64,000 nucleotides of DNA from a bacterium (GTDB lineage: Bacteria; Myxococcota_A; UBA9160; UBA4427), in assembly GCA_024742285.1 (NCBI GenBank), contig JANSYR010000007.1:1-64000 (forward strand), in the 5' to 3' direction. Within the stretch, counting starts at the first letter, position 1. Every line of letters starts with the position of its first letter. The position numbers and the translations under genes were made by a program. The notes under the pieces were generated by a model. The model did no database searches, was not told the origin of the DNA, and was given only the letters and a program-made list of their open reading frames with translations. Positions 50,727 through 58,668 of this stretch are shown piece after piece.

Positions 50727-51686
50727 TCAGCCGGCCCGGCAGCGCCCCTCCAGCCAGTCGACCAGCCGTGTGGCCAGCTCGATCCGGAGCCCTGAGAAGG
50801 CGTGATCACCGAGGGGCATCACGTGCGCCGTGACGTCTTCCGCCCCGGCCGCCTCCAGTGCTTCGACGAGGGGCGTGTGATGGACCGTGACGGTCGTCAC
50901 CTGATCACGCCCTCCCGCGAGCAGCAGGATCGACTTGCCGGCGAGTCGCGTGGCATGCCCCGTCGTCTCGAAGCGCTCGGCATTCGCCGCGACTTCGGCG
51001 ACGAGCTCGGTCCCGCTCGGCCCGACGATCGGTCCCGACCAGGAATCGAGACTCGCTGCCATCTGCTCGGCGCCGCCCGACGCGTCGGACGCGGCGCGCG
51101 CGAAGCCACCCAGGTTGGCTCCGGCGAGCGACGCCACGCAGTCGACGCGATCGTTCTCCGCGCCGGCGACGAGGGCCGCGAAGCCCCCCATGCTGTGCCC
51201 GACCAGCGCGATCCGGTTCGGATCGAGCCGATGCGTCGAAGCGAAGTCCGGCTGGGCGATCGCTTCCACCACCGCGTGGACGTCCTCGATCACGTTCACG
51301 AAGGAGAACTCGCCGCCGCTGCCCCAGGCGCCGCGGTAGTGGAAGAACACGACGGTCCAGCCGGCGCGCCGCGCCGCCTGGGCCAGATCGAGGTTGCGTT
51401 CGAAGCCCGGGAAGCCGTGGAGCAGGACGAGGGCGGGATGCGGCCCGGGACCCTGGGCCTCGTAGACGACCGCGTTCAGCGCAGCGCCTTCGACCTCGAA
51501 AGCGGTCTCGACCATTCTCGGCGGCGCGTCGAGGTCGAAGATCAGCGGATCCTGCGTCGCCGGTGACCACGGAACCCGCGCGATCGCCACGACCGTGGGC
51601 GATTCCGGCGCCGGGGTGACGCACGCGACGGACGCGAGGAGAAGCAGGGAGGCGGGAACGATGGAACGCGAGGTGGGGCTCTTCAT
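50727..51686 (-). CDS. Alpha/beta hydrolase lipoprotein
   Basis: This 319-aa protein has a lipoprotein signal with Cys22 in ASVAC. The fold shows ALVLLHGFPGFERN (oxyanion region), the nucleophile in ALVGHSMGGFAAL, and late Asp/His segments LLLAGGRDQVT and LGDHAFSG. It resembles dienelactone hydrolase or peptidase-like esterases located in the periplasm. The start at 51686 is clear. It lies 27 bp after the WS/DGAT gene on the same strand, so the pair may be one transcript, linking lipid synthesis and ester turnover. Confidence 0.88.
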   Translation of the reverse strand: MKSPTSRSIVPASLLLLASVACVTPAPESPTVVAIARVPWSPATQDPLIFDLDAPPRMVETAFEVEGAALNAVVYEAQGPGPHPALVLLHGFPGFERNLDLAQAARRAGWTVVFFHYRGAWGSGGEFSFVNVIEDVHAVVEAIAQPDFASTHRLDPNRIALVGHSMGGFAALVAGAENDRVDCVASLAGANLGGFARAASDASGGAEQMAASLDSWSGPIVGPSGTELVAEVAANAERFETTGHATRLAGKSILLLAGGRDQVTTVTVHHTPLVEALEAAGAEDVTAHVMPLGDHAFSGLRIELATRLVDWLEGRCRAG

Positions 51687-51713
51687 GGTCCCAGGATAGG
51701 GACTTCGCCTGCG

Positions 51714-53135
51714 CTACTCGACCGAGGCCTCGCGCAGCTCGCGGAACGACTCCTCGAGGCACTGGGCGTAGAAGCTCGGGTCCGGCATCTGCTCGCGACA
51801 GGCGGTCACCGAAACGGTGATCATGCCGTTGTAGGAGAGGACGGCATGGAAGAGGCCGATGCCTTCCATCGGGAGGCCGAGTCCGAACGAGCCGACCATC
51901 TTGGCGCCGGTGAAGTAGAGCGGAATCTGCGGCCCCGGCACGTTGGTCACGACGCAGTGCGCGACCGGCGTGAGCCGACTCATGAGACCCGTTCGCGCCA
52001 CGAGACGACCGGCGATCCCCGCGAGCGCGCCCGGCATCGTCTGGGTCACGTCGGTCATCGTCCGCGCACCCACGGCCTCGGTCATCTGCTTCGAACTCTG
52101 CGTCGAACGGAAGACCTTCTCGAGACGACGCACCGGCTCGACCTCGTCGGTGTGGATCGCGACGAACATGCCGGACACCTGGTTGCCCGCCGTGCCCGCC
52201 TGGTCGGCGGTCCGCGTCGAGATCGGCGCGAAGGCCGACAGGGTCTCGAGGGGCAGCTCCATGTGGTGCTCGAGATACTTCCGGAGCGCACCGCCCACCG
52301 TCGCCAGGATGACGTCGTTGACGGTGCAGCCCTCGACGCGCTTGCGGATCTGCTTCACGTCGGAGAGGTCGAAGCTCGCCGCCTCGAACACGCGATGGGG
52401 CGAGACCTTCCCGTTGAATCGCGTGCGCGGGACCTCCGCCGGCGCATCCTCGTCGTCTTCGCGCGCCGCGGCCGCTTCGAAGTAGCCGCGGATCGCCGGG
52501 GGCGCCGCCTCGCTGAGGATCTGCGCGAAGCGGAAGGGCTGGCGAATGTTGTTGACCGTCGCGCGGATCCCGAGCTCGAGCACCGAAGGCTCGGACTCGG
52601 CGACCCAGGGCATGGTCGGCGGCTCGGGCTTCCCATCGACCTCGAGGTCGTGGATCGCGGCGGTCATCTCGACGCCCGAGACACCGTCGATCGCGGCGTG
52701 GTGGATCTTCGTGAGCACGGCGAAACAGCCGGGCGGCAGGCCCTCGACCTCGTCGAGGCCTTCGATCACGTACATCTCCCAGAGCGGCTTGCCGAGGTCG
52801 AGGGGGCGCGCGTGCAGACGGGCCACCTGGATGCAGAGCTGACGCCAGTCGCCGGGCTTGGGAAGCGCGATGTGCCGGACGTGGAACTCGAGATCGAAGT
52901 CCGGGTCCTCGATCCAGTACGGGTGATCGAAGCCGAGAGGCGCGCGCACGATCTTCTGCCGGAAGCAGCGGGCGAGATGGAGACGCGACTCGAGATTCGC
53001 GAGGATGCTCTTGAACGTGACGAGCCCACCCGGCGCCGTCGCCTGGTCGTAGATGGCCAGGCCGCCGATGTGGGTCGGCGCGTTGCGCGTCTCCATGTTG
53101 ATGAAGGTCGCGTCGAGTGCGCTGAGCTGTTCCAT
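51714..53135 (-). CDS. Wax ester synthase/diacylglycerol acyltransferase (WS/DGAT)
   Basis: This 473-aa enzyme has the catalytic HHxxxDG motif as KIHHAAIDGVSG. It begins QLSALDATFINMETRNAPTHIGGLAIYD (key part SALDATFINMET), and the C-terminal half has the family's VVTNVPGPQIPLY. WS/DGAT joins fatty acyl-CoA to fatty alcohol or diacylglycerol, giving storage wax or triglyceride at the inner membrane. The start at 53135 matches the family start; the open frame extends further but is non-coding. It fits the acyl-CoA-rich metabolism of the window. Confidence 0.93.
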   Translation of the reverse strand: MEQLSALDATFINMETRNAPTHIGGLAIYDQATAPGGLVTFKSILANLESRLHLARCFRQKIVRAPLGFDHPYWIEDPDFDLEFHVRHIALPKPGDWRQLCIQVARLHARPLDLGKPLWEMYVIEGLDEVEGLPPGCFAVLTKIHHAAIDGVSGVEMTAAIHDLEVDGKPEPPTMPWVAESEPSVLELGIRATVNNIRQPFRFAQILSEAAPPAIRGYFEAAAAREDDEDAPAEVPRTRFNGKVSPHRVFEAASFDLSDVKQIRKRVEGCTVNDVILATVGGALRKYLEHHMELPLETLSAFAPISTRTADQAGTAGNQVSGMFVAIHTDEVEPVRRLEKVFRSTQSSKQMTEAVGARTMTDVTQTMPGALAGIAGRLVARTGLMSRLTPVAHCVVTNVPGPQIPLYFTGAKMVGSFGLGLPMEGIGLFHAVLSYNGMITVSVTACREQMPDPSFYAQCLEESFRELREASVE

Positions 53136-53285
53136 GGTCGGGGGGCCTCGGGTGCGGGACGTACCAGAGGAAGATCCCACAATTGGCCTTCGCGGGTCAA
53201 CCAATCCGGGGGCGGGCCCCGGACGCCCCTACAGCGCAGCGTGTCATTCCCCGTCCGCGTCGGCGCGCCGCGTCATCGCCTAGCA

Positions 53286-53312
53286 GCTGAGCGTCCGCAG
53301 CGCCTGCTCAGC
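53286..53312 (-). terminator. Hairpin overlapping the end of the Sua5-type gene
   Basis: GCTGAGC (53286-53292) pairs with GCTCAGC (53306-53312) over a 13-nt loop and overlaps the stop codon of the Sua5-type gene. It probably ends the peroxiredoxin-Sua5 transcript before the WS/DGAT gene. Confidence 0.45.
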
Positions 53313-53922
53313 CCGGAAGCGGGCCCTTGCCCTCCCGCGTGACCTCGAGCTCACCGCCCGCCGCCCGCAGCATCGTCGACGGCTCGGGCCACATGGGTCC
53401 GCCGTCGATCAGCACGTCCACGCGCCCTCGGAAGATCCGCTCGAGCTCGTCCGGATCCTCGAGGGCCGGCTCGTCGTCGCCGGAGGTGAGCGAGCCCGTC
53501 ACGATCGGCTCTCCCAGGTCGTCGACCAACATCCGACACAGCGCCGAGTCGGGCATGCGCAGTCCGATCTCGCCGAAGCGGTTGCGCATGTCGCGGGGCA
53601 CGTCGGTGCTCGCCTCGAGCACGATCGTGTAGGCGCCCGGGAGGATGCGGCGGACGGTGCGGAACACACCCGTCTCCATGATCGCGTAGTGGCCGAAGTC
53701 CGAGAGCTCGTTCACGAGCATCGAGAGCGGCTTCTTCGACCGTTCGTCGTGCCCCTTGAGAGTCCGGATCGTGCCGATCGCCTTGCGGCTCGAGAGCGCA
53801 CAGCCGAACGCGTATCCCGTATCGGAGGGATACAGCACGACGCGGTCGCGACCGAGCGCATCGATCGCGGGTTTCAGCTTGCGCGGGGCCGGGCGCTCGG
53901 GATCGACACGGAGGCGTTCCAT
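53308..53922 (-). CDS. L-threonylcarbamoyladenylate synthase family (YrdC/YciO/Sua5)
   Basis: This 204-aa single-domain YrdC-fold protein has RVVLYPSDTGYAFGC, IRTLKGHDERSKKPLSMLV (key part KKPLSMLV), and TGSLTSGDDEPALEDP. Family members make threonylcarbamoyl-AMP for the t6A tRNA modification (TsaC/Sua5), whereas the YciO subgroup has a different role. The ILPGAYTIVLEAS segment matches both. The K-G-H-D-E-R-S-K-K-P form resembles YciO more than TsaC. It lies 12 bp after the selenoprotein peroxiredoxin gene and is cotranscribed with it. Confidence 0.85.
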   Translation of the reverse strand: MERLRVDPERPAPRKLKPAIDALGRDRVVLYPSDTGYAFGCALSSRKAIGTIRTLKGHDERSKKPLSMLVNELSDFGHYAIMETGVFRTVRRILPGAYTIVLEASTDVPRDMRNRFGEIGLRMPDSALCRMLVDDLGEPIVTGSLTSGDDEPALEDPDELERIFRGRVDVLIDGGPMWPEPSTMLRAAGGELEVTREGKGPLPG

Positions 53923-53934
53923 TCCCGCCTCGGC

Positions 53935-54495
53935 TCAGGGCGCGACCGAGGAGGACAGCTTCGGGAAGCCGAGGGCTTCGAGCGTCTCGACGATGTCCTG
54001 CCCGGCGGTCGCCGGATTCACGTTCTTGTCGATCTTGCGGAGGACGCCGTCGCCGTCGATGTAGAAGGTCCAGCGCCTGGCATAGAGCCCGCCGAACCCG
54101 ATCACACCGAAGCGCTGCGCGGTCTCGCCGTCGGGATCCGACAGCACCAGCGTCTTCGTCTTCATCGCCTCCGCGAACTCCGCGTTCTTCTCTGCCGTGT
54201 CGAGAGAGACATAGAGCACCTCGACGTCGAACTCTGCGAGTCGTTCGGCACTGTCACGCAGCGCCGCGAGTTCGGTCGTTCAACCCGGGGTGAACGCCTT
54301 GGGGAACCAGGCCACCACGACGCCCTTCTTGCGTGCGGTCTCGCCGACGTAGTCGGTGGAGGCGAAGGATCGACCTTCGCCCTCGAAGCGGAATTCCGGC
54401 GCCGGCTCCCCGACCTTCGGTGCGCCGAAGGCGGATTGGGTCGCCAGGACGAGGAGGAGGGCCAACGACCCGCCGAGGAGTGTTCGAAAACGCAT
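53935..54495 (-). CDS. Exported selenocysteine peroxiredoxin (in-frame TGA)
   Basis: Read through TGA 54282-54280, this is a 186-aa AhpC/TSA-type peroxiredoxin. The TGA is codon 72 in PKAFTPGU, exactly the peroxidatic position of PxxxTxxC, and is followed by [21 protein letters not shown]. The Arg segment [12 protein letters not shown] is in place. A signal peptide ([18 protein letters not shown], cut near AFG-A) implies export to the periplasm. There is no Cys anywhere in the mature protein, so it would be a one-Sec enzyme needing an outside reductant. A bSECIS-like hairpin follows the TGA. Selenium peroxiredoxins are known, and this one is unusual for export. Confidence 0.85.
54229..54282 (-). 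promoter_or_regulatory. bSECIS-like hairpin of the peroxiredoxin selenoprotein
   Basis: On the minus strand after the TGA, GAACTC (54273-54268) pairs with GAGTTC (54234-54229). Inside, CGGCGCT (54266-54260) pairs with AGTGCCG (54252-54246) with one G-T wobble. The loop GCGTGAC begins 20 nt after the TGA with G first, matching the bacterial SECIS consensus and the 19-nt spacing of the CMD gene's element. Confidence 0.75.
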
Positions 54496-54679
54496 GGTCA
54501 GTACCTTCGCCTCTCCCGCGCGGGGCGGCAACACCGCGGTCGTGCTAACGAAATGGCGCCCCTCGCGTCCGGGTCCCCGTGGGCTCGAAGCCCCCGCCCG
54601 CGCGATCGCGCGCGTCGCCGGCGCTCTGCTCGATCTCTCCGGCGCCCTCTCTCCCCTCTCCACACAGGAGTCCCTCCCC

Positions 54680-55855
54680 ATGGCCAAGCCTGCCTTCGAC
54701 TGGACCGACCCGCTGCTGCTCGAGGACGAGCTGACCGACGAGGAGCGCCTGATCCGCGACACCGCCCGCGAGTACGCGCAGGACAAGCTCATGCCTCGCG
54801 TGCTGACGGCGAATCGCGAGGAGCGCTTCGACCGGGAGATCATGAACGAGATGGGGGCGCTGGGCCTGCTCGGCTCGACGCTGCCCGCGAAGTACGGCGG
54901 CTCCGAGGTCTCGCACGTGGCGTACGGTCTCATCGCCCGCGAGGTCGAACGCGTCGACTCCGGCTACCGCTCGGCCATGAGCGTGCAGTCGTCCCTCGTG
55001 ATGCACCCGATCTTCACCTACGGAACCGAGGAGCAGAAGACGAAGTGGCTGCCCGGGCTCGCGACCGGCGAGCTCGTCGGCTGCTTCGGTCTGACGGAGC
55101 CCGACCACGGCTCCGACCCGGGCAGCATGCGCACGCGCGCCGACAAGACCGACGGCGGCTATCTGCTGACGGGCAGCAAGACCTGGATCACGAACAGCCC
55201 GATCGCCCACGTCGGCGTCGTCTGGGCCAAGCTCGACGGCGAAATCCGTGGCTTCCTCGTCGAAGACGGCATGGAGGGTCTCACCTTTCCCAAGATCGAG
55301 GGGAAGATGTCGCTCCGCCCGTCGGTCACCGGCGAGATCGTGATGGACAACGTCTTCGTGCCGGAAGAGAACCTCTTCCCCGAGATCAAGGGCCTGGGCG
55401 GACCCTTCGGTTGCCTCAACAAGGCGCGTTACGGCATCGCGTGGGGCTCGATGGGGGCCGCCGAGTTCTGCTGGCACGCCGCCCGGAAATACACCCTCGA
55501 CCGCGAGCAGTTCGGCCGCCCCCTCGCGGCCAACCAGCTCATCCAGCTGAAGCTGGCGGACATGCAAACGGAGATCACGCTCGGTCTGCACGGCTGCCTG
55601 CGAGCCGGACGCCTCCTGGACGAGGGGCGCCTCGCCCCGGAGAACATCTCGCTTCTCAAGCGAAACAACTGTGGGAAGGCACTGAAAATCGCCCGCAAGG
55701 CGCGCGACATGCACGGCGGAAACGGCATCTCGGACGAGTTCCACGTCATCCGTCACCTCGTGAACCTCGAGACGGTGAATACCTACGAGGGTACCCACGA
55801 CATCCACGCGCTGATCCTCGGGCGCGCGCAGACCGGGATCCCGGCGTTTTCGTAG
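54680..55855 (+). CDS. gcdH: Glutaryl-CoA dehydrogenase
   Basis: This 391-aa acyl-CoA dehydrogenase closely follows the glutaryl-CoA dehydrogenase pattern: [56 protein letters not shown] and the catalytic Glu in [17 protein letters not shown]. It oxidises and decarboxylates glutaryl-CoA to crotonyl-CoA, using FAD and passing electrons to ETF, in lysine, tryptophan or aromatic degradation. ATG 54680 follows AGGAG. It is divergent from the peroxiredoxin gene and followed by dispersed repeat copy 3. Confidence 0.95.
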   Translation: MAKPAFDWTDPLLLEDELTDEERLIRDTAREYAQDKLMPRVLTANREERFDREIMNEMGALGLLGSTLPAKYGGSEVSHVAYGLIAREVERVDSGYRSAMSVQSSLVMHPIFTYGTEEQKTKWLPGLATGELVGCFGLTEPDHGSDPGSMRTRADKTDGGYLLTGSKTWITNSPIAHVGVVWAKLDGEIRGFLVEDGMEGLTFPKIEGKMSLRPSVTGEIVMDNVFVPEENLFPEIKGLGGPFGCLNKARYGIAWGSMGAAEFCWHAARKYTLDREQFGRPLAANQLIQLKLADMQTEITLGLHGCLRAGRLLDEGRLAPENISLLKRNNCGKALKIARKARDMHGGNGISDEFHVIRHLVNLETVNTYEGTHDIHALILGRAQTGIPAFS

Positions 55856-55858
55856 GTC

Positions 55859-55907
55859 GCGCTGCGCGCGCCCGCTCGGCGCGGGGCGCGTCTTGCGGTG
55901 AAGGCTC
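55859..55907 (+). repeat. 3'-end dispersed repeat, copy 3 (degraded)
   Basis: GCGCTGCGCGCGCCCGCTCGG (55859 onward, shortened here to its key part) resembles the first block of copies 1 and 2, and CGTCTTGCGGTGAAGGCTC (55889-55907) the second. It starts 3 bp after the gcdH stop codon, in the gene's orientation. Confidence 0.55.
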
Positions 55908-55933
55908 CAGGGATGTTTCGCGGCGATGCTTGT

Positions 55934-56012
55934 GCCCGGCTTCGGGCTGCGTTGTACTTGGTCCCGATCCGGAACGGATCCGTGTCGCTGGGGGGCGACG
56001 CTTCCCCGACAC
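55934..56012 (+). other. Series of short hairpins upstream of DUF3015 gene
   Basis: Three small stems follow one another: GCCCG/CGGGC (55934-55947, loop GCTT), GATCCG/CGGATC (55966-55980, loop GAA) and GTGTCG/CGACAC (55982-56012). They lie between gcdH and the DUF3015 start. They may form a structured leader or end gcdH transcription. Confidence 0.4.
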
Positions 56013-56049
56013 GTTCATCTGGCCGCCGTTGTTTGCGGCCCGGACGGAC

Positions 56050-56067
56050 GACGTGGTGCACCACGTC
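56050..56067. promoter_or_regulatory. 18-bp perfect palindrome before DUF3015 gene
   Basis: GACGTGGTGCACCACGTC is self-complementary over all 18 bases and ends 22 bp before the ATG. It could be an operator close to the start or an mRNA hairpin controlling translation. Confidence 0.5.
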
Positions 56068-56089
56068 TCCGATCCAAGAGGGGAAGACC

Positions 56090-56590
56090 ATGACCAAGTT
56101 CACGAAAGCGATCCTGCTCGCCGCGGCGCTGATCTTTGCGCCGCTGTCCGCCGCCCAGGCCGATAACGACATCGGCTGCGGCCTCGGAACCGAAATCTTC
56201 AAGGGACAGACGGGTCCGGTCCAGAAGATCGTCGCGTCGACGACCAACGGCATGTTCGGGTTCCAGTCGATCTCGATCACCTTCGGTCTCCTGAACTGCG
56301 GCTCCTGGAACGACACGATCACGGCGAACGCCCAGACCCGTCACTTCGCGGCGGCGAACATCGACGCGCTCGCTCGCGACGCGGCGATGGGTCGAGGCGA
56401 GAGCCTCGACACGCTCGCGGCGCTCCTCGAGGTCGAGGACACGGTCGCGTTCGGCGAGTTCGCGCAGACGAACTACGACGCGCTCTTCCCGACCGCAACG
56501 GTCACCTCCGAAGAGCTGCTCGTCTCGCTCGATCGCCTGATGGCAGCCGACGAGCGCTTTGCGGCGGCCGCGCCCTCGGCGCAGCTCTAG
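56090..56590 (+). CDS. DUF3015 family exported protein
   Basis: This 166-aa protein has a signal peptide (MTKFTKAILLAAALIF, cut after AQA, about residue 23) and the DUF3015 body with CGLGTEIFKGQTGPVQKI and TNGMFGFQSISITFG. The C-terminal half is helical, with ARDAAMGRGESLDTLAAL. It is a small periplasmic protein of unknown function. AGGGGAAG precedes the ATG. The DUF4105 gene follows after a strong hairpin; these two families are found side by side in other Proteobacteria, so they likely share a job in the cell envelope. Confidence 0.88.
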   Translation: MTKFTKAILLAAALIFAPLSAAQADNDIGCGLGTEIFKGQTGPVQKIVASTTNGMFGFQSISITFGLLNCGSWNDTITANAQTRHFAAANIDALARDAAMGRGESLDTLAALLEVEDTVAFGEFAQTNYDALFPTATVTSEELLVSLDRLMAADERFAAAAPSAQL

Positions 56591-56596
56591 CCTGCT

Positions 56597-56633
56597 CGGG
56601 CCCGGGGATCCTCCATGGGGCTCCCCGGGCCCG
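56597..56633 (+). terminator. 12-bp hairpin between DUF3015 and DUF4105 genes
   Basis: CGGGCCCGGGGA (56597-56608) pairs with TCCCCGGGCCCG (56622-56633). The loop contains an ATG (56615) that is in frame with the next gene, so folding would hide it. It may partly end or slow transcription between the two genes. Confidence 0.6.
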
Positions 56634-56635
56634 TG

Positions 56636-58555
56636 ATGCGCCGCCTCCATCCCGCGGCGCTCCTTCTCGCGCTCGCCGTGGCGTTCGGAGCCATCTCTCC
56701 TGCGAGCGTCCTCGCTTCGACCGGCGACCGCATCGCAGCATCGGCCCGCGACCCGCACTGGCTCGCGCTGCTCCACCAGGCGCGCCACCGTCCGAGCCGC
56801 GCGGCCCGTAAGAGCCTGACCGAGAGCGGCTTCTACCTCCATCCGGAGGGCGCGCGCGACCCCGCGAGCGAGCTCGCGGCGACCCTCGCTGCGATGACGT
56901 CGTCGGACGCGAAGGCCGCACAGACGGCCCGCTGCCGCCTGCCCGCGCGCCATGCGTTCCTCGCCGAGCAGGGTCTCGTCGACGCCGAACGCGGAGCCTG
57001 CCCCCGGTTCGACGAGTGGCGCACCGCGATCGGGACGGTCCGCGCGACGATCGTCTTTCCCGAGGCCTTCCTCGGGAATCCGTCTTCGATGTTCGGCCAC
57101 ACCCTGCTGCGCTTCGACCCCGTCGACGCGGAGGGCGGAGCGCGGACGCCGCTGCTCGGCTGGACCCTCGACTACATGGCCCACCCGGGCGAAGACCGAG
57201 GCCCGCTCTTTCTCGTCCGCGGACTCGTGGGTGGGTATCTCGGCCGCTTCGGAATCGCGCCCTACTACGCGAAGACGCGCTTCTACGGGGACTGGCAGGA
57301 CCGGGACATTTGGGAGTACCCGCTCGCCCTCGAGACGGAGGAGGTCGACCGCATCCTCCTCCACGTCTGGGAGCTCGAGACGGTCGCCCTCCCCTACGTC
57401 TTCTTCACGCGCAACTGCTCCGAGTACCTGCTCGACGTACTCGAGATCGCGTGGCCGGGCCTCGACCGGGCGGGAGGCTTTCCACCGGCGGTCACGCCGA
57501 TCGATACGCTGCGCGCCATGGAGGCCCGCGCCCCCGGCTCCGTCGGGACCCCGTATCTCCGAGCTTCCCCGGCGACGAAGCTGCAGGCCGCCCTCGCGAA
57601 CCTCGCGCCCGAAGACGGCGCCCTCGTCGAAGCGCTGGCGACCGGATCGGTCCCGCCCGACGATCCTCGCGTCACTGCTCGGCCGGAATCCCTCCGTGGA
57701 CGCATCCTCGCCATCGCCTACGACCTCGCCTACCACCGAACGACCGCGCGAAACCAACCGTCGATGGCGGAACGCGAACGCCTGGCCGATCTGCTTCGAG
57801 CCCGTAGCCGACTCGGGGCGAGGCCCAACGAGCAGGAGCGGATCGAGACCCGGGACCGCGTCGACCCGCTCGGGGGCCACGGAACCGCGCGAACCGAGAT
57901 CGCCGCAGGCGTCGACGAGGGGGAAGCCTTCGTCGAGTGGCGTCTCCAACCTGCCTATCACGAGGCCATCGACGCCCCGGACGGCTTCGCGGAAGGCGGC
58001 GAGATCCGCTTCCTCGATACGCGCCTCCGCTACTACCCCGAACACGAGCGGGTCCGCCTCCAGGAGTTCACCGTCGTCGACGTCTCGACCGCGAGCCCGT
58101 GGCGCGCGCCCTTCCGGCCCCTCGCCTGGCACGCCGGCCTCGGACTGCAGACGCGACGCCTCTCCGACGACGACGGCAGCGGACTCGAACCCGAGAGCCT
58201 CTTCCGATTCCAGGGCGGCGTCGGCGCGGCCGCCGCCCCGCTCGAGCGACTCCACCTCTACGCCTTCGGCGAGGTCGTCGTCGAGGCCGGCCGCGGCCTC
58301 GAGGGCAACGGTGCCGCCGGACCGGTCGCCCGTCTCGGCGGGTCGTGGACCTCGCGCGGAGGCGGGACGACCCTCCGCGCCGAAGCGATCGCAGGGGGAC
58401 TCTTCGGCAGGGATGCGAGCGAGTGGCTCCGCATCGAGGTCGAGCAGCGCGTCACGCTCACCGACGAGTGGTCGGTCACCTGGGGCGGCCACTTCGACCG
58501 CGCCTACGGCGTCGGCGCCTACGAAGGGCGAGCGTCCTTCATCCGCTACTTCTGA
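56636..58555 (+). CDS. DUF4105 (Lnb-like) envelope protein
   Basis: This 639-aa protein has a signal peptide (MRRLHPAALLLALAVAFG, cut near VLA-S). The DUF4105 domain (about 110-300) contains FPEAFLGNPSSMFGHTLLR and FFTRNCSEYLLDVLE, with His and Cys in positions reminiscent of papain-like NlpC or Lnb folds. The last ~230 residues look like paired beta-strands of an outer-membrane barrel, ending in Phe (FIRYF). A Lnb-type protein is known to move an acyl chain on lipoproteins, but assignment here is only by domain. ATG 56636 is taken after the hairpin; ATG 56615 is the alternative. Confidence 0.82.
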   Translation: MRRLHPAALLLALAVAFGAISPASVLASTGDRIAASARDPHWLALLHQARHRPSRAARKSLTESGFYLHPEGARDPASELAATLAAMTSSDAKAAQTARCRLPARHAFLAEQGLVDAERGACPRFDEWRTAIGTVRATIVFPEAFLGNPSSMFGHTLLRFDPVDAEGGARTPLLGWTLDYMAHPGEDRGPLFLVRGLVGGYLGRFGIAPYYAKTRFYGDWQDRDIWEYPLALETEEVDRILLHVWELETVALPYVFFTRNCSEYLLDVLEIAWPGLDRAGGFPPAVTPIDTLRAMEARAPGSVGTPYLRASPATKLQAALANLAPEDGALVEALATGSVPPDDPRVTARPESLRGRILAIAYDLAYHRTTARNQPSMAERERLADLLRARSRLGARPNEQERIETRDRVDPLGGHGTARTEIAAGVDEGEAFVEWRLQPAYHEAIDAPDGFAEGGEIRFLDTRLRYYPEHERVRLQEFTVVDVSTASPWRAPFRPLAWHAGLGLQTRRLSDDDGSGLEPESLFRFQGGVGAAAAPLERLHLYAFGEVVVEAGRGLEGNGAAGPVARLGGSWTSRGGGTTLRAEAIAGGLFGRDASEWLRIEVEQRVTLTDEWSVTWGGHFDRAYGVGAYEGRASFIRYF

Positions 58556-58646
58556 GCGCGCAGCTCACGAAGCACCAGGCCTCTGCCCGTTCGCGCAGCC
58601 CGCGAAGCGAAACGCCCCGTGCCCGCGCTACGTGCCGGCCCTGTCC

Positions 58647-58665
58647 GCGCGGCCAGAGGCCGCGC
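58647..58665. terminator. Bidirectional hairpin between DUF4105 and menB-like genes
   Basis: GCGCGGCC (58647-58654), loop AGA and GGCCGCGC (58658-58665) lie 3 bp from the stop of the leftward menB-like gene and 91 bp from the end of the rightward gene. Confidence 0.6.
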
Positions 58666-58668
58666 AAG

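Noticed and set aside
53935-54495. Calling the peroxiredoxin two separate fragments
   Set aside because: Both halves are in the same frame, join exactly at the peroxidatic position, and form a full-length family member only when read through.
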